A stretch of 64,000 nt of DNA. Source: Plantago ovata (Eukaryota > Streptophyta > Magnoliopsida > Lamiales > Plantaginaceae). Where the stretch lies: positions 70,724,985 through 70,788,984 of the forward strand of contig CM051455.1 of NCBI GenBank assembly GCA_028274465.1. Direction: 5' to 3'. Positions within the stretch are counted from its first letter, which is position 1. Every line of letters starts with the position of its first letter. A model generated the notes under the pieces. The model was given only the letters and a program-made list of their open reading frames with translations, was not told where the DNA came from and made no database searches. Below, piece by piece: positions 49,075-60,105 of this stretch. The position numbers and the translations under genes were made by a program.

Positions 49075-50891
49075 ATGTCCGAGAGGAGCGACGACAGTCA
49101 AAACCGTCACGACGCTCTTGATTACGGGAGAGGGCAGGATACGTCCGAGGAGACATCTGTGTCGGCCACCTTCCTTGATCAAACAATGGAGCTCTCCTCG
49201 GACCATGAGGAACCTGATAATCAGGTCGAGGAGGTAGATGGTGAGGAGAGCGAGGAGGAAGGTGAAGAGAACCAGGAATCTGGTGAAGAAGACGATTCCG
49301 AGGAGGAGGAGGAGGAGGAGTTCCAGTTAGAAGTTCGAAGAAAACGGAGGGATGCCGATGAGATTTTCATTGATGATCGGACCGAAGCAGAACGGGGTCC
49401 TCCGGACACTGGTGTCACGGCTGCCATGATAACACAAGCTGCCCAAGTGTTAGGGCGCGATTACGGTGTTCGAGCTAACATCGACCCGCTGCCTATCCGG
49501 GTAGAGGACATGGATGATACCGAGCAGCCTACTCCTGAGCTAGCTTGGTTCGAGGAAGGAGAATACTGTTTCCAGGAAGGGCAGCGTGAGGATGTCGAGG
49601 AGCCTAACTCGCCTAGAGCACGTAAATCAGAGCTACCTTTTCAAACTGTCCGTCGCACAATAATCATTAGCGACGAGGATTCCCCCGTGAGGCTTCTCGA
49701 TCTCCATGGGAATGAAGTTGGTCCGGGTCGGGGTATTCCATCTCCGTCATTCTCTGAGATGAATCGGAGAGCGGAGCGAGAGTTGTTCATCCAAGAGCAG
49801 TACTATATCGAGGACATCGTTCCTTATCAGATGATTGATCCAACACAAATAGACTTCAGTTTCCCTGCGGCGAGTAATGTTAGAGCTCCCATTCCAAGCG
49901 AGGACGCTGAAGGGGAGCGAGCAGTGCTCAAACGCGAGAAGGTTTCATCCTCTGAGGGTTTCGTCCTCTGAGGATGATGAAGAAGCCGCCCATGCTCCGG
50001 GTAAGGCTCCCAAGAAACCGAGGAGGAAAGCTTCTCGGTCCAAGAAGAAAGAGGACGTTCCGGATGACAGTATCAAGCTTACCGTGGCTAGCGGGAAAAA
50101 ATTCACCCGTGGTCCCCAAGACGTTGATCTCCCCGATCCGGAGGGCAAGAAGAACGAAGACGGCCTGATTCCAACAACCGCCTCCACGGTCAAAGAGGAG
50201 GAAATTCCGACAATACGTAAAAAATATCAGCTAAGCAAGAGGAAGATTGACATCCTCGCGCCAAAGCCGGATCAGACATTCTACAATGCGCCACCCGGCT
50301 ACACGGCCGTGCACCTATTGACGTTGGATCGAGGATGGGTCCTTCCTTTTTGCGACCCTTTCAAGTACATCATCAATCAACTGGGCATCGCTCCCTGGAA
50401 GCTTCTCCCTAGTGCATTCGGCATTCTTATCTGTTTTGGGGTACTGTGCAAGAAGCTCGGGATCCCGGTGAACTTCCATAATTTTAACCAGCTTTTCAGA
50501 GTCTCGATGAGCTCTAGAAATAAATTCTTTTACTATTTCAACACTCGCCCTGGTCTCGGTTTCATTGTGGACGCTCCATCATCCTCGGGCTATAAATGGT
50601 TCCACAGATACATATACGCTAAGAAAAAGAAGCTCCCCGGTATGAGCGACGAGGATGCGGAGTGGGGAGTACCCAAACACTTCTACCGGGGACCGATATC
50701 TGATCGATACCCTCTTCCTGCTGAGTCGGACGCTTGGGTACTGGCGCTCGAGGAGAGAAACTCTCGTGCGAACCCGGAGACGTACTTTTACTGGGGCTTA
50801 GTGTTGCAACCACTTCCCTATCTCGCCGGTCTGTCCTCCCCGGTCTACACCGGGTATAAAAACTCGCAATATACCGACGACCTCCTCTTTG
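49075..50891 (+). pseudogene. Tat antisense gene, exon 1 (putative gypsy-type transposase-like protein)
   Basis: The ATG opens MSERSDDSQNRHD, followed by a very acidic region (Glu/Asp runs, residues about 45-85), a middle part, then a basic Lys/Arg-rich stretch (KKPRRKASRSKKKED) and a globular domain with GYTAVHLLTLDRGW, FCDPFKYIINQLGIAPWKLL, FRVSMSSRNKFFYYF and GYKWFHRYIY. The globular part resembles the plant domain listed as putative gypsy-type transposon/transposase, found in Tat antisense frames; I judge this from memory of the family. A 16-bp tandem duplication at about 49941-49972 puts the two halves in different frames (stop at 49971). Function of this protein family is not established. 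Confidence 0.7.
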
Positions 50892-50998
50892 GTAACTAGC
50901 TCGAGGACCACTTTAGAAAATTTTTACTATGTTTTCTTTGTATCGACTAACGTTGCTCTTCGCTCTTGCTAACTTTTTTATTCTCCTCGTTTATGCAG
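50892..50998 (+). other. Predicted coding intron of the antisense gene
   Basis: Donor TTTG/GTAACT at 50892 and acceptor TTTATGCAG at 50998, 107 bp, T-rich before the acceptor. Removing it joins the frames on both sides without a stop (phase 1). Left unspliced, the frame ends at TAG eight bases after the donor begins. Confidence 0.7.
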
Positions 50999-51456
50999 AG
51001 TATTGGTTTGCGTGGATAATGTCGAAGACACTTGAGGCTAAGGAGGAGCAGAGGAGGAAGCAACGCTTGGCGGGTAAGACTACAAAGATCCTCGGATCCC
51101 TTGACCTTAGCAACCCGAAAAATGCAGCGGAGCACCGAGACACTCTTGCTAGGGAGGGACTCACAACGATCGAGGACCCCGTGGAAGCCGTTAAAAGGAA
51201 AGTTGCGGAGGATGCAGCAGCTGCAAAGAAGGCCGGGGAGGCTGGAGACGGCAACCCCGAGAAGCGTCCAAAGGAGCGGGCTCCTCCACAGAAACGAGCT
51301 GGTGTGAAGAGGCTCATAAATCTTGGCGGGAGCGACGAGCCTGCCCGCAAGAAGGTTAAAGCGGCCTTGGACGTTGATCGTGACGCGGAGATCAAACGCT
51401 TCGTCCAGATGTCGGAGTTGGATCGCGCTCATGAGCTTAGTTTTTGCGCTCTACAT
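50999..51456 (+). pseudogene. Tat antisense gene, exon 2 (charged linker)
   Basis: It continues the frame with YWFAWIMSKTLEAKEEQRRK, then a highly charged Ala/Lys/Glu region (KRKVAEDAAAAKKAGEAGDG) likely to form helix or coiled coil, and basic patches KKVK and PQKRAGVKR that could act in nuclear entry. No enzymatic motif is seen. Both ends fit splice sites, which supports it as a real exon. Confidence 0.62.
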
Positions 51457-51561
51457 GTAGTTCTTTTGAATTTTTACAAGTCTTTTCTACAAGTCTTTAA
51501 TTCCGTTCCTCTTCGCTCTTTTTCTGCTGAAAAGAATTTTAACTCCTGAGTTTCCTTGCAG
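51457..51561 (+). other. Predicted second coding intron of the antisense gene
   Basis: Donor CAT/GTAGTT at 51457 and acceptor TTTCCTTGCAG at 51561, 105 bp. Removal keeps the frame (phase 0) into LEHIKEAYANVAADRSD. An alternative donor at 51440 (TTA/GTTTTT) would not keep the frame. Confidence 0.6.
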
Positions 51562-52418
51562 CTCGAGCATATCAAGGAGGCGTATGCTAATGTCGCGGCT
51601 GATCGCTCCGATATCGGTCAGGTGATCGAGGAGCTGGAAACAACAGTGGCATCCGAGAAGGCCAAGACCCAGGTCGCCAACGAGGAGGTCCGCAAAGCCC
51701 ACGAGATTGTGGATCAGCTCGAGAAGGAGTTGTCCCGGGAGAAGAAAAGGACTCAGGGCTACAAGGGGGGTTACGCAACGTTGTCGCTCTGCATGCAGAA
51801 ATTCAAGGACAGTGTGCTGTCCTTCCTTGTCGGGAGCAGGCTCGTGACTACCTGGGCGTTCATGGAGTCTGTGACCTACAAGTTGGCCACTCAAGATATA
51901 AAAGATACAGCTCGCGTGGAGGGTTTCTTCTCCTGTATCGGGCAGCTTAAAAGGGTTAATCTTCTGCCTGAGGATTTCGATGCGGACGCTCGAGAAGATA
52001 TGCATGCTGGGCGGCGCGGTGACTTGAGCCGGTATCCCGATGAGATTCCGAGCGACGAGATGCACCATGCATGCGAGTTCGGCGAGCTTGTGACACTGAT
52101 CCTGAAGTTCCATATCCAAGCAAGCCTTCCTATCTTCCTCGATGGGTCCCCGAGTGCATTAGGGCCAGCCTACTTCTGCCGTTCGAGAAGGCTCCTCTTC
52201 GGAATGCCCATTGGATTCAAGTAAGCCAACCTGTCATGGGGCGCGAGGAGGGGTTTGTAGAGCCTGAGCTGATGACTTATGCTAATGCCATCAAAGAGGC
52301 TCGCGAGAAGGATAGTGATGGGAACTTGCATACTTTGAATAGCCCTACTCGAGCCGGTGCCTCGACGAGCAGTGTCCCCGGACTCCAGAGCGACTTCTCG
52401 GCCAGCCGGACCCGTTAA
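51562..52418 (+). pseudogene. Tat antisense gene, exon 3 (coiled coil and C-terminus)
   Basis: A heptad-like helical stretch (IGQVIEELETTVASEKAKTQ, then EEVRKAHEIVDQLEKELSRE) is followed by a globular tail. The first frame stops at 52224, while the frame ending at 52418 matches the C-terminus kept in Tat A at 12556, so a frameshift lies between about 52140 and 52210. A third intron starting at the good donor CAA/GTAAGCC (52217) is a weaker alternative. Long coiled coils after the globular domain are a common plan in these antisense proteins. Confidence 0.62.
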
Positions 52419-53256
52419 ATGCGCGAGAGCTTAATCAAGGCCGAGTATGCTCGGTTAACTTTGTACCCTTGTACTTGTATTTTTACTTAGAAATTTTTCC
52501 GAACAATTTCATGCTTTCTTAATTTTCTATTCGGCCCCTAGTGTGCACTCGATCTCCGTTGTATTATAACTTGACGAATGCTTTCCCTGTTTTCTTCAAT
52601 ATAATCTTCTCTTCGATTTCCTTCCTATACTTGTGTTTTTTATTAACTCCTTTGTTATGACGTATAACTTGGATAGAGTAGTTAAACATGTATAAGTTAG
52701 AATCGAGAACCAAAGTTCTTCGAACCGTGGAGTAGCAAAATGATCTTCGCTATTGATAGTTCGGACCAAACTCCTCGAGCTACCAAAGTAGTTTCCGCGC
52801 TACTCGATTTTCTTGATAACTAAGAAAAAATTCGAAGTGTTGAATTTAGAAAAAATTCGAAGTGTTGAGCCAGAAAAAATCGGGCTCCTCCTCGATTTCC
52901 TTCTGCTCGTCGCTTTTACCCCCTTAAAAGGCTTCATGATTAATTCTCTTTATAAAGATAAGAGAGCGGGGAGGGTTCTCTTAATCATGGAAATCGGGTA
53001 GCTTTTATGTAGAGCGAGTGAGATTTCTTGATTGAGTAGCAGTATAATAGTTCTATAATTGAATATTTTTTGTTGAAAGATAGACATTGTATTGATTTGT
53101 CGGAAATGCAATTACAATGGGGGCTTCGCGGCCAGCTTTCTTACAACTTTATCATAACCAAAACATGAGGTACCTCTCACACGAACTTGTGAGGAATCCT
53201 TCTCGATCTTCGGGCCTTTCACAGGGGTTCTTCAAAAAGCTTGTTCTTCAAACAAC
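52419..53256. other. Tat B spacer between antisense gene and integrase end
   Basis: Noncoding DNA homologous to 12741-13496 in Tat A. It separates the converging antisense gene and gag-pol. A short open frame at 52813-53001 is not conserved in Tat A and is not regarded as a gene. Confidence 0.6.
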
Positions 53257-53832
53257 TCAAGCGTAGAATCTCTGGAGGTTAGAAGTATTCCATGGGTTTT
53301 TTAATACTCTTCCCTCCATGTCTTGGAGACGATAACTTCCATTGGACCTTGCTTCAATTATCTTGTAGGGGCCTTCCCAATTGGGTTGCATCTTCCCAAC
53401 TTTTCCTAGGATGTCTGCTCTTCGGAGTACTAGGTCTCCAACTTGGAAGTCTCTCTCTCTTACGCCCTTGTTGTATGTCTTCGCGATCAATGCTGGACAT
53501 CTGAGGATGTTGGCCAAGGCATTGGTCCTCGCTTCACTAACCGTCTCCAAATCGAAGAGCCTCTCAGTATGATTGTGCTCGGGTTGATACCCTTGGATTC
53601 TGAGGGTTTCTACCGCCACTTCCGCTGGTATGACTGCCTCGGGCCCATAAACTAGCGAGAAGAGAGTCTCTCTTGTAGCTGTTTTTGAAGTGATGCGGTA
53701 TGCCCATACCACTCCATCAAGCTCATCGACCCAGTCCTTGTTGGTGGCGAACCTCTTCTGCAAGTTGTTGACGAGGATTTTGTTGACGGCTTCTGGTTGC
53801 CCGTTGGATTGAGGATTTCCTACAGAGGTATA
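53257..53832 (-). pseudogene. Tat B integrase, C-terminal part
   Basis: Intact frame from SVGNPQSNGQPEAVNKILVN through WAYRITSKTATRETLFSLVYG, a C-terminal domain with GDLVLRRA and GPYKIIEA, to a TGA at 53257-53259. It covers the last part of the DDE core (the Glu lies in the NGQPEAV region) and the DNA-binding end. It is cut at 53833 by an inserted LTR; the uninterrupted order is visible in Tat A at about 14060. Confidence 0.85.
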
Positions 53833-54588
53833 TGTTAGGAAACTTGTAATTTTGATGAGCAATTAACCATGCTAAATTAAGGAAAGTCCAGTAACTAGTA
53901 CTCTTAAGGTCCATAGGAATTTAGAATTTTAAGGACATTGTAAAAGAGGAACGTTTGCTGAAGACTTAGATTAGGTGCTAGATAAGTTATTTCTTTAGCG
54001 TATGATGTATTTTATTTTCTGAAAAGAAAATAACTTATTGATGCTGTAGCTTATGATGTATCTTATTTTCTAAAAAGAAAATAACCTATTGAAGCATTTG
54101 CTGACGATGTACTTTGTTTTTACAAACAAACTATTGAAGCATTTAAAAACCGCTCAGAATCTTAAAGATTATTGAAGATCTGAAGACTTGAAGTTTATTG
54201 AAGATCTGAAGACTTGAAGATTGCTGAAAGACTGGTATCTACAAAGGCACGTGTTGCTCAGAAAGTGGAAACTTCAGCAACAGCATTGCATAAGTGAAAA
54301 TCTGAAAGACAGAGTAGGTTGTGCTTGCTGAAACTGAGACTGACCACTTGCTGATGGAACATATGTGACCTCTTGCTGAAAGTACTTGAGTTTGCGCTCC
54401 AATGTTACTGTTTGAATTCTATTCAAATATGCATTAAATGCAAAGCTTGCACGCAAAGGACATGAAGACTAGAAGACAAACAAGGACGCTGCTGAAAGTA
54501 CAAAAGCAAGATAGTGACATGTTAAGGATCGAAAGCCTTGGAATTTACAATTCGAACGGCTCCTTTCTTGCACTATAAATAGAGGTCA
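53833..54588 (+). repeat. Fragment of an unclassified LTR, with TATA box
   Basis: The sequence switches from integrase to TGTTAGGAAACTTGT at 53833, a typical LTR start, and runs 756 bp to TATAAATAGAGGTCA, where an Athila LTR begins. It contains repeated TTATTTTCT.AAAAGAAAAT hairpins near 54010 and 54070 and a 25-bp duplication around 54175-54225. The start is reminiscent of SIRE-type copia LTRs, but this is not certain. No gene is seen. Confidence 0.6.
54574..54581 (+). promoter_or_regulatory. TATA box of the interrupted LTR
   Basis: TATAAATA at the end of the LTR fragment, seven bases before the Athila insertion point. The insertion removes the normal downstream sequence and would place any transcript from here inside the Athila LTR. 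Confidence 0.55.
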
Positions 54589-55850
54589 TGATGAATGTGT
54601 ATTTTACACTTTCATTCGAGTCTTTTTCACCTAATTTATCTATCCTCTATGATAATTTAGCTATATTTTAGTACATTTTATTAGAATAGTGTCACGTTTC
54701 CCTTTAGATTTTATTTTACAGGTTTTGGTTGAAATTTGGAGATTACCGGGCAATTATATTGAAGTCTACAAGGAATTGGTGTTCCAGAAGCCTATTTGGA
54801 GTATCTGAAGGTTTCCGGATAGGATTTGGAGTCTAGGGGCCGAATCTGGAGGTTAGAAGGCTACTAGAAGTCATAAACCGAGTCCGAAAAGGTGAAGAAA
54901 TCCAAATCCGCATCGAAAAATGCGGAAATTCCGCGAAATACTGGGGGGCGAACCGCCGGAGTCAGGGGGCGAACCGCCCCGGAGTTATTTCGGGCCTATA
55001 TAGAGAGCTCAAGTTTTTCTCCGAAAATCATATCTTTCCAAGCCTACTTTCTCACCTCTCTCTATAGTTTTAGGTAGGAACTTCCCGGGGCCTGTCCTGT
55101 AAGTTCCATAGCTTAGGGGATACTTTTTCATAGAAGATTGGAGCGCGTAGTATCGCAATCATCCGGAGATTGACAACCTTCGGTAACTTTGTATCTTACA
55201 GTTTTTATCTACTTATTTTATTCTTCTTTCAATATGTTTTCTTCTATGATTGCTATTGATTGCATGCCTATTATGAGTAGCTAAACTTATCATTGGTGGT
55301 AGTATGTGAATTCTTAGCGAGGGAAGATAATCATGCTAATGGCTATATCGCGCATTATACTCCGTGTCATTGCTTTATTTCGTTGATCAGTTGCAACCAA
55401 AATTCTCGTATGTTGTATTGATTATTATGCACGCATGGACACTAGTCGATCATCAGACCAATTATCTTCGTAGTGTTGAATAATTACGGAACACATTAGG
55501 ACAGCAGTGTTGACTAGTCAGACCAAATTATCTTCGTAGTGCTTAATACTTGCAGCAAGACACTAGATTGATTCAAAGATCTCTATCCAAGACCGAGGAA
55601 TTTATGCATGATTATCGACCCATTATGTTAAGAAGGACCATACTATCACCAATCTCCATTATCTGCTTGAAACCCCCTATTGCTTTTTATCTGCTGTTTT
55701 ATATTCTAAATTAGATTTGATAAAGCTAGTATAGTCCTGACAGAACGACACTCGAGTCATTCTACTACTACACTACGGTTTCCGTTGTAGTTGTGGATTG
55801 CCTTTGGCTAAATAACAAATTCATTTGATTGACCTTGACAACGTTCATCA
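54589..55850 (+). repeat. Athila element 3, 5' LTR
   Basis: A 1262-bp LTR, TGATGAATG to GTTCATCA. Two GGGGGCGAACCGCC repeats at 54944 and 54965 (21-bp period) precede TATATAG at 54997, as in the LTR at 1356. The last 40 bases before the terminal repeat differ from that LTR, which shows some subfamily divergence near the PBS side. Confidence 0.92.
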
Positions 55851-55853
55851 AAT

Positions 55854-55871
55854 TGGCGCCGTTGCCGGGGA
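55854..55871 (+). promoter_or_regulatory. Athila primer-binding site
   Basis: TGGCGCCGTTGCCGGGGA starts three bases after the LTR end. This is the usual Athila PBS, assigned to tRNA-Asp. Elements 1/2 lack it because of the LTR-to-protease deletion. Confidence 0.88.
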
Positions 55872-56102
55872 CTATACTCCTTTTTTCTATTTAATTTGAT
55901 TTTATTTACAGCTTTAGATTCCTAATTCTATTAGTTTTAGTTTTCCTTTTCAATCTCTCTCCGATACTGCTTTCCTAGTTTGTTTCTAATACTCCTTTCC
56001 TAGCTTTAGTAGTATTCGATATCCAGAAATTTTCTCGATTTTTGAAATTTCTAACGAGGCTAATTTTTAGTTTTGAGTTCCTCCTGATACAGATTTCCAG
56101 GT
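55872..56102 (+). other. Athila leader between PBS and gag
   Basis: T-rich untranslated leader of about 230 bases. A short frame starting at 56042 overlaps gag in another phase and has no family resemblance. No packaging signal can be identified by eye. Confidence 0.6.
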
Positions 56103-58499
56103 ATGACGACCTTAAAAGCCCGCTTGACACCGACGTTCTCGCAAGTCAGGAGGGGGTCAGCTATATACTTGGAAGAAGAGTTATCGGGGTACGAGGTAAC
56201 AAGAACCATAGTGAGAAGGATACCAAGGTTCGAAGAAGGAGAGGATATGAATCCAATAAGCTTCATCAGATCCTATGAATAGGAGATAGCAAAAGTTCCC
56301 GCAAAGGGGTTCACCGAGGATCAATTATGCAGGAAGTTATTTCCTTTTGCTTTGGGATATGGACCGAGGATATGGATAGCAAGGTTAGCACCAGGATCAC
56401 TGAAGACCTGGAGCCAAGTAGTAGAGGAGTTCTTGGCACGTTTCATGCCTTACCATGAGACAATTGCACTACGGAATCGGATCGAATACTTCAAGCAAGG
56501 AGAATACGAGCGGTTCTGTGACACCTATGAACGTTTTGAGCTATATAAACGTGAGTGCCCCCACCACCGTTTCGACGATGGGGAGCTGATTTGGTTTTTT
56601 GTTGGAGGACTACGAGATGAAGTTAGGCTTCAAATAGATGGGATATGTGGAGGTTTGGAAGAATGTACAGTTGAAGAGGCAGTGAAGGTCTTTCAAACGT
56701 ACGCCAATGGATCTGCACAATCCGAGAAAATAATGTCGAACGAAGTCGCCAACATATACTCAAATCAAGACGAAACTGAGGGGGTATACGACAGCTATTC
56801 TGAGGACGACGACCTCAGTGAGGAGGAGGAACTTGCATTTTACGCAGGAATCAAAGCCATTGAGAGTGTCTTCGAGGTAGCACACGCAGGGCAGGCTGAG
56901 AACAATCTTCGCATCGAGAAGGCTTTTGAAGCGATCGAAGTAACTGAGCAACTGACCAAAGAGCTTAGCCTGCTGAAGTGTGGAAGGTGTGGTGATGAAG
57001 TCAAGGATACCCCACCGGAAGAAGTCAGCAAACCACCCAAGGTGAAGAGCGAATCGCCTCCCGACTCCAGGGAACAGGACAATCCTGGTCCTTCCGAAGA
57101 GACGACTGAAGCTGTTCCCGAGCAGCCCCCAGCTGATACTACCAAGGAGAATGAGTACGAAGAGGTGAATCTACTGCTCCGAGGAGGCAAGATGACCAAA
57201 ATTCCTAAATTTGTACGTCCTAAGCGGGCGGAATCTTCTGAGGTCAATAATAGAGGGGCAAGCACGGAACAAGAGGTTGGTGGAAGTCCAGAAGAACCTC
57301 AAGAAGTTCCAGGAAAGAATGATGAACCAAGACCATCTGTGATAGACATAGATGATGATGAAGCCGAGGAAGGAACCAGTATGCCAGGGGGACTCCACAA
57401 ATCTTCCAATCCATATGTGCCTCCGAAGCCACATGTGCCATACCCAAGTCGGATCAAACCAGTCAAGAAAGATATTCAAGATTCACCCCTATTCCAAAGA
57501 CTGTCAAGGGTGGAGGTCAATGTGCCACTCTTAGAGTTGATCCAGAATATTCCAGCTTATACGAAATTCTTTCGTGAGATCAAGAACAAAAGGATTACTT
57601 CAGGAAAGGAAGTGAATGGGGTTGAAACAGTCAACTCGATTGTCGGATTGCCGATGAAGAAAAAGGATCCTGGCAGCTTCATCATCGACATAGCCTTAGG
57701 GAATGGACGAACTACGCAGGCAATCCTTGACTTGGGAGCTAGCATTAACTTAATGCCGTATTCGGTATACAAGGCCCTGGAACTCGGAGAATTAACACCA
57801 ACTGATATGGTGGTCCAAATGGCGGACCAAATTGTGAAGAGGCCAGTCGGGATAATAGAAGACATCCTTGTGAAAGTGGACAAATTGATAATCCCAGCTG
57901 ATTTTGTGATAATGAAATCCGCGGACGAGGGAAAGAGCCATATCCGTGAGCACATAGTACTACTGGGGAGACCATTTATGGCAACTACCAACACATGCCT
58001 AGAACTTAAGGGCAAGAAAATAACTATGGAGGTAATGGGCGAAAAGATTGAGTTGGTAGGATGCAGCGTCAGAGACAAGGAAGTTGCGGAGGAATTAAAA
58101 TTTGTCGATTGGTACGAATCCGCAATTCCAGAATTTCATCATAACCATGGCGACCGCGAACCACTTGAGGAAGCACTAACAATGCAAGCTGAGACGTGCT
58201 ACATGACCCAAGAAGCAAGGGAACTAGTGGAAATAATGGATAGCACCCCAGAAATCCCCGTAGGAGAAGAGGTTCTTGAACCCTTGGATGAGGAAGAAGA
58301 AGAAAGAGGGTTTCCTGAAGAACCTAGCTTAGAATTGAAGCCGCTTCCTGCACACCTCAAGTATGTGTATTTAGGAGAAAATCGAAAAAAGCCTGTGATT
58401 GTCTCCTCACATCTCTCAAACGATGAAGAAGGTAAGCTGATTGAAGTTTTGAACGAAAATTCCGCAGCTATAGGATGGGGGATCAACGATATCAAATGA
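56103..58499 (+). pseudogene. Athila gag-protease, two nonsense codons
   Basis: The ATG at 56103 opens MTTLKARLTPTFSQVRRG, in the same frame as the long frame from 56352. An in-frame TAG at 56280-56282 (codon 60) is the only early stop. Gag core: LAPGSLKTWSQVVEEFLARF and YFKQGEYERFCDTYERFELY. A long acidic, Pro-rich linker follows, then the aspartic protease with LDLGASINLMPYSVYKAL (Asp at codon 543). A TGA at 58497-58499 replaces the GGA of the copy at 3639 and separates protease from RT. Gag would build the particle and protease would process the polyprotein. Confidence 0.88.
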
Positions 58500-60105
58500 A
58501 TTAGCCCTACAAGATGCGTGCACAACATCACTCTTGAACAAGACGCCAAACCTGTTAGGCAACCTCAGCGAAGGATTAATCCAGCAATGCAAGAAGTGGT
58601 AAAAACGGAAGTGATCAAGTTGTTGGATGCTGATATGATTTACCCCATTCCAGATAGTCGATGGGTGAGCCCGGTACATGTAGTTCCTAAGAAATCGGGA
58701 GTCACGGTGGAAGAGAATGAGAAGGGAGAATTGGTACCGGTTAGGAAGACCACTGGATGGCGGATGTGCATTGACTACAGAAGATTAAACCCCGCCACTA
58801 AAAAAGACCACTTCCCTTTACCATTTATAGATGACATGCTTAATCGCCTTGCGGGGCGGAAGTTCTATTGTTTTCTTGATGGTTTATCAGGTTTCTACCA
58901 GATTCCAATTGCACCGGAGGATCAGGAAAAGACGACATTCACTTGCCCATTCGGAACATTTGCCTATAGGAGGATGCCATTTGGACTATGCAATGCTCCC
59001 GCCCCTTTTCAAAGGTGCATGCTTTCTGTTTTCTCTGACATGGTAACTAAATTTGTTGAAGTTTTTATGGATGATTTTTCCCTTTTTGGTGATTCATTTG
59101 ATGATTGCTTGCAAAGATTAGATCTTGTTTTGAAAAGGTGTATTGAATGCAACTTGACCTTAAGCTGGGAGAAGAGTCATTATATGGTTAGAGAAGGCAT
59201 TGTTCTAGGACATGTAGTTTCTGAAAGAGGTATTGAGGTAGACAAAGCTAAGATAGAAATCATTGAAAAACTTCCCCCACCTACTTGCGTGAAAGAATTG
59301 CAATCTTTTCTTGGCCATGTAGGTTTTCATAGGAGGTTTATTAAAGATTTTTCGAAAATTGCTAAACCTCTAAGTAGCTTGCTTGCTAAAGATCTGGTTT
59401 TCCATTTCTCTAATGAATGCTTAGTTGCTTTTAATACCCTTAAGGAAAAGCTTGTTTCCGCTCCCATTGTTGTGCCGCCTGACTGGAATCTTCCTTTCGA
59501 AATTATGTGTGATGCTTCGAATTTTGCTATGGGTGCTGTTTTATGCCAAAAAGTTGATAAGCAGTATCGTGTAATTTATTATGTTTGTAAGACTCTAGAC
59601 TCCGCACAGGTTAATTATACAACTACTGAAAAGGAGTTTTTAGCTGTTGTCTTTGCTTTACAAAAGTTTAGGTCTTACTTAATTGGACATCCTGTAAATG
59701 TCCATACTGATCATGCTGCCTTGAGACATTTGATAGCTAAGCAAGATTCTAAGCCTAGATTAATCCGTTGGGTCCTTTTGCTGCAAGACTTTGATTTGAC
59801 CATAGTGGATAGAGCCGGCAGACAGAATCTAGTAGCAGATCATTTATCTAGAATACCTAATATTCCTATTGACCCGATACCCATCAATGAAGACCTCCCC
59901 GATGAGCATCTAATGAAGGCTAATGAGGAGCCATGGTATGCGGATATTGTAAACTATTTGGCTATGAATGTTTGCCCCACTAACTTTTCAGCTTCAGACA
60001 AGAGAGCTCTTGCCAAGAAATGCAGGACTTACATATGGGATGATCCACATCTATTCAAGGAAGGAGCTGATGGAATTCTAAGAAGATGCGTGCCACAAGA
60101 AGAAC
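58500..60105 (+). pseudogene. Athila RT, RNase H and start of integrase
   Basis: Same frame as gag. RT has [61 protein letters not shown] and the catalytic FMDD (Met at codon 989, 59067-59075). RNase H has [42 protein letters not shown] and NLVADHLSR. Integrase begins with [15 protein letters not shown] and runs to RRCVPQEE, where Cassandra sequence starts. Apart from the upstream TGA this is an intact RT-RNase H frame, the only one in the window. Confidence 0.9.

Larger units (their letters stand above)
46701..53832 (-). mobile_element. Tat-lineage element B, 3' half
   Basis: A minus-strand element whose 3' LTR (46701-47528) abuts satellite sequence that stops in mid-monomer (ATGTATGAGG). 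Going right come the PPT, about 1.5 kb with a promoter and leader for an opposing gene, that gene (49075-52418), a spacer, and the C-terminal integrase. At 53833 the integrase is cut by another LTR, so RT, gag and the 5' LTR are not in the window. It is related to Tat A but is a separate copy, since both contain the integrase end and spacer. Confidence 0.87.

Noticed and set aside
50929-50998. Hydrophobic leader (FSLYRLTLLFALANFFILLV) as a signal peptide of a secreted protein
   Set aside because: The stretch lies in a predicted intron with good splice sites, and skipping it joins the frames of the flanking exons.
53292-53655. Plus-strand frames opposite the Tat B integrase
   Set aside because: They are shadows of a clear minus-strand integrase frame.
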